Source of the DNA: an uncultured Bacilli bacterium
Lineage (GTDB): Bacteria; Bacillota_I; Bacilli_A; RF39; UBA660
Direction: 5' to 3'
NCBI GenBank assembly: GCA_947584105.1
Contig: CANPWK010000024.1
Location: 1-11,115, forward strand
Length of the DNA stretch: 11,115 bases
Shown in pieces: positions 1 to 7,064 of this stretch (positions within the stretch are counted from its first letter, which is position 1; each line of letters begins with the position of its first letter). Made by a program: the position numbers and the translations under genes. The notes beneath the pieces were generated by a model. It saw only the letters and a program-made list of their open reading frames with translations, was not told the DNA's origin and made no database searches.

Positions 1-1
1 A

Positions 2-94
2 TCTACAGGTTGGGCTACAGGACCACACTTACATTATGAAATTAGAACCTGCGAAAAATATTCATGTGTTACAGATCCACTTCGTTATTACTAA
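2..94 (+). CDS. M23 (LytM-like) peptidase, 3' end only
   Basis: This is the last 30 codons of a gene that begins before the window; the reading frame starts at base 2 and ends with TAA at 92-94. The residues include STGWATGPHLHYEIR, the C-terminal signature of M23/LytM zinc metallopeptidases. The His-Leu-His pair (bases 26-34) supplies one catalytic/zinc histidine on each side of Leu, so this end of the active site is intact. The ending DPLRYY matches the usual family ending. M23 enzymes cut peptide cross-bridges in peptidoglycan outside the membrane. A CEKYSC stretch with two cysteines lies where most relatives have a plain beta turn. The stop codon shares its last base with the start codon of the next gene, so the two are probably co-transcribed and translationally coupled. 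Domain makeup upstream cannot be seen. Confidence 0.85.
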   Translation, partial: STGWATGPHLHYEIRTCEKYSCVTDPLRYY

Positions 95-855
95 TGCAAG
101 TATGTGTTTTATCTAGTGGCAGTAAGGGTAATTGTACTTATATTAAGACCAATAATTATAATATATTGATAGATATAGGTAATAGTTGCGCTTATGTTGA
201 AAAGTCATTAAGACAAATTGGTGTTGAACCAAAAAATATAGATATTGTATTAATAACACATGCACATATAGATCATATAGCTGGTTTAAAAGTCTTTTGT
301 AAAAAATATAGTCCTAAAGTATATTTAACAAAAAAAATATTAATAGAAACTAAACTTAATTTAAATAATGTATATGAGATAGGAGATTTTATTAAAATAG
401 ATGATTTAGTTATATATTCTATAAAAACATCACATGATACTGAAGATTCAAATGGTTATATAGTTGAAGATAAATTTTCATCTTGTGTATATATAACTGA
501 TACGGGATATATAAATGAAAGATATTTTAAGAAACTTTATAATAAAAATATATATATTTTTGAAAGCAATCATGATGTTGAAAAACTTATGAATAATCAA
601 AAGTATCCATATCATACGAAAATTAGAATTTTAAGTGATAGAGGGCATTTGTCAAATGCTGACTCTGCATATTATTTATCTAAATTTATAGGACCTAATA
701 CCAAAAATATTGTTTTAGCCCATTTAAGTGAAGAAAATAACAATGATACTTTAGCTATTAGTACTTTGCAAGATGTGCTTAATAAAAAAAATATTAAATT
801 TTCTAATATTGATGTTGCTCACCAAAATTCATTAACAAGGGTATATAATATATGA
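94..855 (+). CDS. walJ: WalJ/YycJ-like metallo-beta-lactamase fold hydrolase
   Basis: This is a 253-residue cytoplasmic protein of the metallo-beta-lactamase superfamily, close to the WalJ/YycJ group. Numbered from the ATG at 94, the metal-binding motif is HAHIDH (56-61), followed by His114, Asp136 in TDTG, His185 in GHLS and His210 in AHLS. FESNHD (156-161) is typical of the YycJ group. I chose position 94 over the in-frame ATG at 64: the first ten codons from 64 are the upstream M23 gene read in another frame, and from 94 the protein starts as family members do (MQVCVLSSGSKGNC). No clear Shine-Dalgarno precedes 94, but its TAATG overlap with the M23 stop suggests translational coupling. In Bacilli walJ lies in the walRK (yyc) region near rlmH, as here. 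WalJ has been linked to coordinating cell division with DNA replication; its substrate in this organism cannot be read from sequence. Confidence 0.93.
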   Translation: MQVCVLSSGSKGNCTYIKTNNYNILIDIGNSCAYVEKSLRQIGVEPKNIDIVLITHAHIDHIAGLKVFCKKYSPKVYLTKKILIETKLNLNNVYEIGDFIKIDDLVIYSIKTSHDTEDSNGYIVEDKFSSCVYITDTGYINERYFKKLYNKNIYIFESNHDVEKLMNNQKYPYHTKIRILSDRGHLSNADSAYYLSKFIGPNTKNIVLAHLSEENNNDTLAISTLQDVLNKKNIKFSNIDVAHQNSLTRVYNI

Positions 856-1307
856 TAAAATTAATTTGTATAGGCAAAATAAAAGAAAAATACTTGCAAG
901 AAGCTATTAATGATTATAAATTAAGATTAGGAAGATATGTTAATTTAAAAATAATTGAGTTAGATAATATCAATAATAAAAACATAGATTTAATAAAGGA
1001 ACAAGAAGGTATTAATATTTCAAAATACATCAAAGAAAAAGATTTTGTTGTTACTTTACAGATTGATGGTCAGTTTCTATCTAGTGAACAATTAGCCGAT
1101 AAAATAAATAATATATTTAATTCTTATGCTAATATTACTTTTGTAATAGGAGGATCTTATGGTATTTCAGATGCTTTAAAGAAAAGGAGTAATTATCAAC
1201 TATCATTTTCTAAATTAACTTTTCCTCATCAATTATTTAGAGTAATGTTATTAGAACAAATATATAGATCATATAAAATTAACAATAATGAGTCGTATCA
1301 TAAATAA
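852..1307 (+). CDS. rlmH: 23S rRNA pseudouridine-1915 N3-methyltransferase RlmH
   Basis: This is a 151-residue SPOUT-class methyltransferase (about 155-160 is usual). RlmH is known to methylate N3 of pseudouridine 1915 in helix 69 of 23S rRNA, using S-adenosylmethionine on assembled 70S ribosomes. The C-terminal half carries the knot signature: FVIGGSYGIS (about residues 97-106), then LSFSKLTFPHQLFRVMLLEQ (117-136) and the ending ESYHK, all highly conserved in the family. The N-terminus (MIKLICIGKIKEKYL) is also typical. The start codon overlaps the walJ stop by four bases (ATGA), a classical coupled arrangement. A strong hairpin 34 bases after the stop ends the unit. Nothing looks truncated or unusual. 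Confidence 0.97.
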   Translation: MIKLICIGKIKEKYLQEAINDYKLRLGRYVNLKIIELDNINNKNIDLIKEQEGINISKYIKEKDFVVTLQIDGQFLSSEQLADKINNIFNSYANITFVIGGSYGISDALKKRSNYQLSFSKLTFPHQLFRVMLLEQIYRSYKINNNESYHK

Positions 1308-1341
1308 ATATTAAAATAATTATAAAAATTATGATATAATA

Positions 1342-1389
1342 AATTAAATGAAAAAGGATTGTAATTGTATAATCCTTTTTTATTTAATT
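1342..1389 (+). terminator. Long hairpin terminator after rlmH
   Basis: The core is a perfect 10-bp stem, 1351-1360 (aaaaaggatt) with 1371-1380 (aatccttttt). It extends inward by three pairs including one G-U, and outward by a G-U pair and eight A-T pairs. In all, 1342-1363 can pair with 1368-1389, leaving a 4-nt loop. A run of T follows the core stem on the + strand and a run of A precedes it, so the structure could also work for the opposite strand. It separates the walJ-rlmH unit from tilS. Confidence 0.85.
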
Positions 1390-1391
1390 AC

Positions 1392-1420
1392 TTGCTATTA
1401 GTTATTAAATGTATTAAAAT
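1392..1420 (+). promoter_or_regulatory. Putative sigma-A promoter of tilS
   Basis: TTGCTA (1392-1397) and TAAAAT (1415-1420) are separated by 17 bases and lie just after the terminator. Transcription would start near 1427, followed by GGTGA (1433-1437) and the tilS ATG at 1442. The match is good but the region is so AT-rich that chance similarity is a real risk. Confidence 0.5.
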
Positions 1421-1441
1421 ATTAGTGAATGCGGTGATTGT

Positions 1442-2758
1442 ATGGATAAAACTTTTAAATATTTAAATGAATTAATTAAAAAAAATGATAAAGTTGTAGT
1501 TGCTGTATCTGGTGGACCAGATTCGATGTTTTTGCTCCATCTATTATGTAATATTAAAAAGAATAAAAACTATAAATTAATAGTTGCTCATATTAATCAT
1601 AATGTAAGAAAAGAAAGCGCAGATGAAAAATTAAAAATTGAGGATTATTGTAAAATTAATAATATTATTTTTGAATATTTAAAAATAGAGAAATATCCGA
1701 AGGAGAATTTTCATGATTATGCAAGAAAGGTTAGATATAATTTTTTTGACAATATAGTTAATAAATATAAAGCAAAATATTTATTGACAGCACATCATGG
1801 TGATGATTTAATGGAAACTATATTAATGAGAATAGTTAGAGGTAGTTCATTTAATGGTTATTCTGGTTTTAATAAAATTAGTAAATATAAAAACTATTTT
1901 ATTGTAAGACCTTTGATTGAATTAACAAAACAAGAAATAAATGATTATATGGATATTCATAAATTATGGTATGCTATTGACAATTCTAATTGTAAAGATG
2001 TTTACACTCGTAATAGATTTCGTAAATATGTTGTTCCACAATTAAAAAAAGAGAATCCAAATGTGCATTTAAAGTTTTTATCCTTATCAGAAAAGATAAA
2101 TGATATAAGTAACTTTTTAGAAGAATATACCGATAAAGTAATTTCAAGGATATATTATGACAAAAAAATCAATATCCAACAGTTTATTATAGAGAAGAAG
2201 GCTATTACAGATATTATTTTATATCGTATTTTGTTAGATAATTATCATGATAAAATATGTTTAATCAGTTATAAAAATATTGGTAATATTTACAAAGTAA
2301 TTACTAGTGCTAAATCTAATATGAAAATTGATTTGCCACTTGATTTTGAATTTATTAAATCATATAATTTTTGTTATTTAAAGAAGAAAAATTATATTAC
2401 AGATTATAAAATTGAAATTAATGATTTAGTAAAATTAGATAATGGAAGACAAATAGAAAAAGTAAAATCTTGTAATTTAACAGATAATAATGTTATATAT
2501 TTAAATAGTGATAATTTAAATTTGCCTTTATATGTTCGCAATAGAAAAATAGGAGATAAAATAAAAATAAAAAATTTTAATCATTATAAAAAAGTAAAGG
2601 ATATTTTTATTGAAGCTAAGATTTCATTGGCCGAAAGAGATAATTATCCTATTGTAGTTGATAGTAGTGATGAAATAATTTGGATTCCAGGATTAAAAAA
2701 ATCGTATTTTGATAGTAAAAATGATAAAAAATATGATATAATACTTAAGTATTATTAA
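1442..2758 (+). CDS. tilS: tRNA(Ile)-lysidine synthase TilS
   Basis: This is a 438-residue enzyme that attaches lysine to cytidine 34 of the CAU-anticodon tRNA(Ile), using ATP, so that it reads AUA. AUA codons are frequent in this AT-rich sequence, so the enzyme should be essential. The PP-loop SGGPDS is at residues 23-28. Further conserved blocks are AHINHNVR (49-56), LTAHHGDDLMETILMRIVRG (115-134) and the DNSN...YTRNRFR region (180-194). The C-terminal TilS domain is visible at about 360-425 (LYVRNRKIGDKI, then IPGLKKS). Length is within the family range (about 430-475). A GGTGA site at 1433-1437 lies four bases before the ATG. The gene is 15 bases from ftsH, as in the Bacillus tilS-hprT-ftsH group, but hprT is missing. 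Confidence 0.96.
   Translation: MDKTFKYLNELIKKNDKVVVAVSGGPDSMFLLHLLCNIKKNKNYKLIVAHINHNVRKESADEKLKIEDYCKINNIIFEYLKIEKYPKENFHDYARKVRYNFFDNIVNKYKAKYLLTAHHGDDLMETILMRIVRGSSFNGYSGFNKISKYKNYFIVRPLIELTKQEINDYMDIHKLWYAIDNSNCKDVYTRNRFRKYVVPQLKKENPNVHLKFLSLSEKINDISNFLEEYTDKVISRIYYDKKINIQQFIIEKKAITDIILYRILLDNYHDKICLISYKNIGNIYKVITSAKSNMKIDLPLDFEFIKSYNFCYLKKKNYITDYKIEINDLVKLDNGRQIEKVKSCNLTDNNVIYLNSDNLNLPLYVRNRKIGDKIKIKNFNHYKKVKDIFIEAKISLAERDNYPIVVDSSDEIIWIPGLKKSYFDSKNDKKYDIILKYY
2734..2755 (+). promoter_or_regulatory. Extended -10 and overlapping palindrome before ftsH
   Basis: TGATATAAT (2734-2742) is a perfect extended -10 element at the 3' end of tilS, placing a start near 2749, 25 bases before the ftsH ATG. 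The only good -35-like hexamer (TTGATA, 2709-2714) is 22 bases upstream, too far to be classical. A perfect 18-bp palindrome, ATAATACTTAAGTATTAT (2738-2755), covers the -10 and start region and ends inside the tilS stop context. It could be a regulator site, or chance in AT-rich DNA. Confidence 0.35.
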
Positions 2759-2773
2759 AGAAAGGATGTTTAT

Positions 2774-4645
2774 ATGAATAAAAAAGTAGTTAAAAAGAGT
2801 ATATTTTCATATATATTGTTAGCATTAGTTATTTTTGGAGTTATTTACTTTTTTACTGTAATGAATAAAAAAGTTAATGATTTAAGTTATAGTGAATTAA
2901 TGACAGCTATGGATAAAAAAGAAATAACTGAGATGAATATAACACCAAACAATAGTGCTGGCATTTATGAATTAAGTGGAAAAATGAAGGGTTATGATGA
3001 AAATGAATCATTCAAATCATCATCACCACTTACAAATGAAACTATAAAGGAAATTTATGAAGGAAGAAAATCATATGACTTTGATGTTAAAACCTCATCA
3101 GATCCATCATCAAGTATATTATTATCTTTATTAATAAATGTTTTACCTATTGTATTATTGGTAGGGGTAGGTTTCTATTTTATTTCACGTCAGATGGGAA
3201 CAGCAAATAAATCTATGGATTTTGGAAAAAGTAGAGCAAGATTAACAAGTGATAAAGATAAGGTAACTTTTAAGGAAGTCGCTGGTCTTCAAGAAGAAAA
3301 AGAAGAAGTGGCAGAATTAATTGATTTTTTAAAGCAACCTAAAAAGTTTCAAAGTATGGGAGCTAGAATTCCAAAAGGTGTATTATTAGTAGGTCCTCCA
3401 GGAACAGGAAAAACTTTACTTGCAAAAGCTGTAGCGGGAGAGGCTAATGTACCATTTTATTATATTAGTGGATCAGATTTTGTGGAATTATTTGTAGGAG
3501 TTGGTGCTAGTCGTGTTCGTGACATGTTTAAACAAGCAAAACATAATGCACCATGTTTAATATTTATAGATGAAATAGATGCTGTTGGTCGTCAAAGAGG
3601 GGCAGGCTTAGGTGGCGGTCATGATGAGCGCGAACAAACTTTAAATCAATTATTAACTGAAATGGATGGTTTTGGGGCTAATGAAGGTATTATTATTATA
3701 GCGGCAACTAATAGACCTGACGTTTTGGATCCTGCATTATTAAGACCTGGTAGATTTGATCGACAAATTACAGTAAATTTACCTGATGTTAAAGGTCGTG
3801 AAGAAATTTTAGAGGTTCATGCTAGAGGTAAAAAATTTGCTAAATCAGTAAATTTAGCTAACATTGCTAAAAGAACAGTAGGTTTTAGTGGAGCAGATTT
3901 AGAGAATTTACTAAATGAGGCAGCTTTGCTTGCAGTTAGAAGAGGCAAGGATAAAATAACTATGGCAGAAATAGATGAAGGTCATGATAGAGTTATCATG
4001 GGACCTGCTAAAAAGAGTAAGAAGTATACAGATCACGAAAAGAAAGTTGTCGCTTATCATGAAGCTGGACATGCAGTAGTTGGAATTAAATTAGAGGGAG
4101 CTAATGAAGTTCAAAAAATTACAATTATTCCACGTGGAGCAGCTGGTGGTTATAATTTAATGTTGCCAAAAGAAGAAACGTTTTTATCTACTAAAAAGGA
4201 ATTATTAGAAACTATTAGTGGATTATTAGGTGGTCGTGTTGCTGAGGAAGTTATATTTAATGAAGTTACAACTGGTGCACATAATGACTTTGAAAAAGCT
4301 ACTAAAATAGCTCGTGCTATGGTTACTGAATATGGTATGAGTGAGTTAGGACCAGTTCAATTTGAGCATCAAGAGTCTAGTGTTTTCTTAGGAAGAGATT
4401 ATAATAAAACTAGAAATTTTTCAAGCCAAGTAGCTTTTGAAATAGATCAAGAGCAAAGAAAGATTATTAATGAATGCTACGATGTAACTAAGAAAATTAT
4501 AAGTGAGAACAAAGATTTGCTTGATTTAATAGCTAATACATTATTGGAATATGAAACTATTACTAAAGAACAAATTGAATATTTAGTAGAAAATGGTCAT
4601 ATGCCAGATGAAGATAAAAAGCCTGAAGAAAAGCAATCAGAATAA
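2774..4645 (+). CDS. ftsH: ATP-dependent zinc metalloprotease FtsH
   Basis: This is a 623-residue membrane AAA+ protease that acts as a hexamer facing the cytoplasm, extracting and degrading membrane and short-lived soluble proteins. Two membrane segments (about 9-30 and 113-137) flank an extracytoplasmic domain. The AAA domain follows: Walker A GPPGTGKT (207-214), Walker B LIFIDEID (262-269), and the second region of homology ending RPGRFDR with arginine fingers (about 310-330). The substrate-threading loop FVGVG is at 240-244. The zinc peptidase motif HEAGH is at 429-433 and the third metal ligand is Asp505 in GAHNDF. The C-terminal tail is acidic and Lys/Glu rich. All catalytic parts are intact and length is normal. 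Start: AGAAAGGA (2759-2766) lies seven bases before ATG 2774. It is probably co-transcribed with tilS, perhaps with its own promoter. A terminator follows. Confidence 0.98.
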   Translation: MNKKVVKKSIFSYILLALVIFGVIYFFTVMNKKVNDLSYSELMTAMDKKEITEMNITPNNSAGIYELSGKMKGYDENESFKSSSPLTNETIKEIYEGRKSYDFDVKTSSDPSSSILLSLLINVLPIVLLVGVGFYFISRQMGTANKSMDFGKSRARLTSDKDKVTFKEVAGLQEEKEEVAELIDFLKQPKKFQSMGARIPKGVLLVGPPGTGKTLLAKAVAGEANVPFYYISGSDFVELFVGVGASRVRDMFKQAKHNAPCLIFIDEIDAVGRQRGAGLGGGHDEREQTLNQLLTEMDGFGANEGIIIIAATNRPDVLDPALLRPGRFDRQITVNLPDVKGREEILEVHARGKKFAKSVNLANIAKRTVGFSGADLENLLNEAALLAVRRGKDKITMAEIDEGHDRVIMGPAKKSKKYTDHEKKVVAYHEAGHAVVGIKLEGANEVQKITIIPRGAAGGYNLMLPKEETFLSTKKELLETISGLLGGRVAEEVIFNEVTTGAHNDFEKATKIARAMVTEYGMSELGPVQFEHQESSVFLGRDYNKTRNFSSQVAFEIDQEQRKIINECYDVTKKIISENKDLLDLIANTLLEYETITKEQIEYLVENGHMPDEDKKPEEKQSE

Positions 4646-4657
4646 CTTGGAATAATT

Positions 4658-4682
4658 AAAAGTAGAATTATCTACTTTTTTT
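4658..4682 (+). terminator. Rho-independent terminator after ftsH
   Basis: A perfect 9-bp stem, AAAAGTAGA (4658-4666) with TCTACTTTT (4671-4679), closes an ATTA loop and runs into eight T's (4675-4682). It lies 12 bases after the ftsH stop. Confidence 0.88.
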
Positions 4683-4683
4683 A

Positions 4684-4712
4684 TTGATTTTTACTAAAAA
4701 AAATATTATAAT
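4684..4712 (+). promoter_or_regulatory. Sigma-A promoter of the unknown gene
   Basis: TTGATT (4684-4689), a 17-base spacer and a perfect TATAAT (4707-4712) lie directly after the ftsH terminator. The predicted start is near 4719; AGAGG (4729-4733) then sits six bases before the ATG at 4740. Confidence 0.72.
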
Positions 4713-4739
4713 CAGATTATAGAATAATAGAGGTTAATA

Positions 4740-5765
4740 ATGGATAAAAATGTTAATAAAAAGTTAGAAGAAATTAGAAATTTGAACCATCAAAAATTTT
4801 ATAAATTAGATATTAATTTTCTTGAAAATGTCGATAAGCGATATAAAATTGAAGCAGCAAAAATTATAGATGAGTATAAAATGCTTGATTCTTCAAAATT
4901 GCTAAGTGATAATCTAGAAAATTCAATTATTAATAAAAAGAAAATTACAAAAATTGCAAATGAAATTAATTTATTAAAAAAACATGTAAGTGATGATTTG
5001 AAAATTTTGAATGATTATATTGATAAATTAGAAGATAAGATTGATATAAGTCAAGTAGATAAAGAAGATTCTTTAGGAATATTAATAAATAATAAGTATC
5101 AATCTTTAAAATTATTTGATTCTACCCTGGACTTTGATAACATTAATTTTGAAATGAAAAATCAAACAAAAAGACTAGTTTATATAAAAGAATTAGATAA
5201 ATTAATAAAGAATTATAATAGTCATTCTTTTTATAATAAAAATAATACAGTTAATTTAATTAATAATTTATATTATATCATCGGAAATTATTTATATTTG
5301 CTTTCTGATGTAGAATTTAATTATGTAAAAGAAGCTATAAAAAAAATATTATCTTATGAATATGATTTTATGAATAAATTTCTTCCGACTTATAGAATTA
5401 TTATGAATAAAATTTGGAAGGATAGTTTGTCTTCATTGTCTTTTGATAAAAATGAATTTTGCTATTTGGTATGTGATTTAAATTTAGAAGATGATTCATT
5501 ATTTGTTTTAAATAATAAGAATATTTCTGATTATTCGGAGAGTGGTTATATTTGTCAATTGCCAGATAATTACTTAATGTTTGCTAATCTAGATAAATTA
5601 GAAATATTAAATCTTCCTTTACCAGATTTAATAGATAAAAAATATAAATTAGATTTTAAAAATTTGAATGGTGATGATATTAATATAAAGGCTATATATA
5701 CTAAAACTGGTAGAATTAATTTTGATAGTATATTACCTGTTGTCAATTTAAATAATATAGGATAG
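4740..5765 (+). CDS. Unrecognised 341-residue cytoplasmic protein
   Basis: I do not recognise this family. The reading frame is convincing: a consensus promoter, an AGAGG site six bases before the ATG, ordinary low-GC codon use and a terminator at its end. There is no signal peptide and no membrane segment, so it is probably cytoplasmic. The N-terminal part (about 1-105) is highly charged, predicted all-helical and may be coiled coil, especially around 55-100. The middle (about 115-230) also looks helical, with a Tyr/Leu-rich stretch near 175-190. From about 235 (FCYLVCDLNLEDDSLFVLNN) the pattern changes to alternating hydrophobic residues suggestive of a beta-rich domain to the end. No catalytic, nucleotide-binding or metal motif is visible. 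It is transcribed alone between ftsH and a convergent femAB gene, so neighbours give little hint. It may be a lineage-specific gene; confidence refers to its being a real gene. Confidence 0.88.
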   Translation: MDKNVNKKLEEIRNLNHQKFYKLDINFLENVDKRYKIEAAKIIDEYKMLDSSKLLSDNLENSIINKKKITKIANEINLLKKHVSDDLKILNDYIDKLEDKIDISQVDKEDSLGILINNKYQSLKLFDSTLDFDNINFEMKNQTKRLVYIKELDKLIKNYNSHSFYNKNNTVNLINNLYYIIGNYLYLLSDVEFNYVKEAIKKILSYEYDFMNKFLPTYRIIMNKIWKDSLSSLSFDKNEFCYLVCDLNLEDDSLFVLNNKNISDYSESGYICQLPDNYLMFANLDKLEILNLPLPDLIDKKYKLDFKNLNGDDINIKAIYTKTGRINFDSILPVVNLNNIG

Positions 5766-5777
5766 TATTTTATATTA

Positions 5778-5818
5778 AAAAAATAAGAATTTTCTTGATT
5801 TATAAATTCTTATTTTTT
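5778..5818. terminator. Bidirectional terminator between convergent genes
   Basis: A perfect 15-bp stem, 5778-5792 with 5804-5818, has an 11-nt loop (5793-5803). The right arm ends in a T run for + strand transcripts and the left arm begins with an A run, which becomes the U run for the - strand. The right arm contains the stop codon and last codons of the - strand femAB gene, so one structure ends both transcripts. Confidence 0.87.
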
Positions 5819-7006
5819 CTTTTTTTTGTATATATTTTTTAATAGTGGATTAAAATTTTTATAAAGACTATATATGACTTTATTTATGACTAAATCATAT
5901 TCTCCAGCAAATTCTAATATTATTGCGTTATATTTTGCTTTAAAAATAGATAAAGAATCTTTTAAATTGCCATCTACTCCACCTAGATTACAATAATCAC
6001 AATTATTTTCAATTGATATTTTGCAAGCTTCTAAAGCTACCCCATTAGAAATACGTAACTTATTTAATCTCAAATCATTTCCTGCATAAAGATATTCACT
6101 ACATCTAAAATCTTTAGTATTAGGTAGTAATAATAATGCACTTGATAGAGTCATTATTTCTCCATTTTCTTTAATAAGCTGCTTTGTTTCAGTTATTTCT
6201 TGCTCACTTCCATTATTATTTTTTAAAAATTGTAAATATGTTTTTAAATTTACTTTACCGAAGATAAGACAAGCGCGATTTTTAAAATTATCCATAATTA
6301 AATTAAAATAATGTTCGTTTCTTAAATTAATATTTTTATTGTTTTCTGTAAATTTTAATATTTTTACAAATTCTTTAATATCTTTTTTGTCATAACTATG
6401 TGTGAAAAAGACACCTCTTTTAGTATGATAATCTCCTAGATAATATCTACATTTACTTTTAAAGGTTTTTAATAATTCATCAAAACTTAATTTATTATTA
6501 TTTTTATCTATTAAAGGAACAGCCATTTGAAATCTTGGTTGAATGGTTTTATGCATATCTGTGTAAAAACCTGTATGTTTATAACCTAGATTTAGTAAAT
6601 TTTGATTTTTTATAGAGTAATTTTCAGATAAATAATTAAAACTTTCATTTTGATTTTTAAATAATTTCTCACTTACACAAAAATATGGATCTATCTTTAC
6701 GACAAAAGCATGATTTTTTTTGGCTAGAATTTTAATGTTTTCAGTCATAAATTTTAAAATGTCTTCATTTTTATAATCAATTACATATCCTCTTGGAATA
6801 TAAAACATTTTTAAATTTTTAAATAAAGTTTTTACTAAAATAGAACATGCAGCAATTAATTTATTATTATTATATACACCACAAATTATATTTTGCCAAT
6901 TATTTTTTACTTTTGCCCAATTAGCCTCTTGCATGAAGTTAGAATTATTTTGCCAAACAAATTTATTATATTCATCTTTATTTATATTAGTTTTAAATTT
7001 ATACAT
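5810..7006 (-). CDS. FemAB-family peptidoglycan cross-bridge aminoacyltransferase
   Basis: This 398-residue protein belongs to the FemA/FemB/FemX/MurM family, which transfers amino acids from aminoacyl-tRNA to the lysine side chain of lipid II or to a growing cross-bridge, at the inner face of the membrane. Family features seen: FMQEANWAKVKNNW near the N-terminus (24-37), FYIPRGYVIDY (68-78), VVKIDPY (102-108), a GYKHTGF...PRFQMAVPL block (141-165), and LGGVDG...FKAKYNAIILEFAGEYDL (341-372). These are two GNAT-like domains; the helical arm between them (about 252-283) looks short compared with FemA. AGAAAGG (7023-7017 on the minus strand) lies ten bases before the ATG. The final five Lys codons are built from the terminator arm. 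It is a lone fem gene, divergent from a flippase gene and convergent with the unknown gene. Which amino acid it adds cannot be told. Confidence 0.92.
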   Translation of the reverse strand: MYKFKTNINKDEYNKFVWQNNSNFMQEANWAKVKNNWQNIICGVYNNNKLIAACSILVKTLFKNLKMFYIPRGYVIDYKNEDILKFMTENIKILAKKNHAFVVKIDPYFCVSEKLFKNQNESFNYLSENYSIKNQNLLNLGYKHTGFYTDMHKTIQPRFQMAVPLIDKNNNKLSFDELLKTFKSKCRYYLGDYHTKRGVFFTHSYDKKDIKEFVKILKFTENNKNINLRNEHYFNLIMDNFKNRACLIFGKVNLKTYLQFLKNNNGSEQEITETKQLIKENGEIMTLSSALLLLPNTKDFRCSEYLYAGNDLRLNKLRISNGVALEACKISIENNCDYCNLGGVDGNLKDSLSIFKAKYNAIILEFAGEYDLVINKVIYSLYKNFNPLLKNIYKKKKK

Positions 7007-7029
7007 ATTTTATATTCCTTTCTATTCTT

Positions 7030-7058
7030 ATTATAACCTAAAATCTATTTATTTACAA
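7030..7058 (-). promoter_or_regulatory. Promoter of the FemAB gene
   Basis: On the minus strand, TTGTAA (7058-7053) and a perfect TATAAT (7035-7030) are 17 bases apart. The predicted start is near 7023, exactly where the Shine-Dalgarno AGAAAGG begins, giving a leader of about 17 bases before the ATG. Confidence 0.68.
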
Positions 7059-7064
7059 TAAAAC

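Noticed and set aside
64..93. In-frame ATG at 64 as the start of walJ
   Set aside because: These codons lie inside the M23 gene and are not typical of WalJ N-termini; ATG at 94 gives the conserved start.
852..855. TGA possibly read as tryptophan, since the genome looks Mollicutes-like
   Set aside because: walJ ends properly at this TGA in a 4-base overlap with rlmH, and Trp is encoded by TGG throughout.
2709..2714. TTGATA as a -35 for ftsH
   Set aside because: It is 22 bases from the TATAAT at 2737, outside the usual 16-18 range.
4740..7006. The unknown gene and the convergent FemAB gene as a two-gene defence or toxin-antitoxin system
   Set aside because: They are convergent, have separate promoters and share only a terminator; FemAB is a cell-wall enzyme and the unknown protein shows no effector motif.
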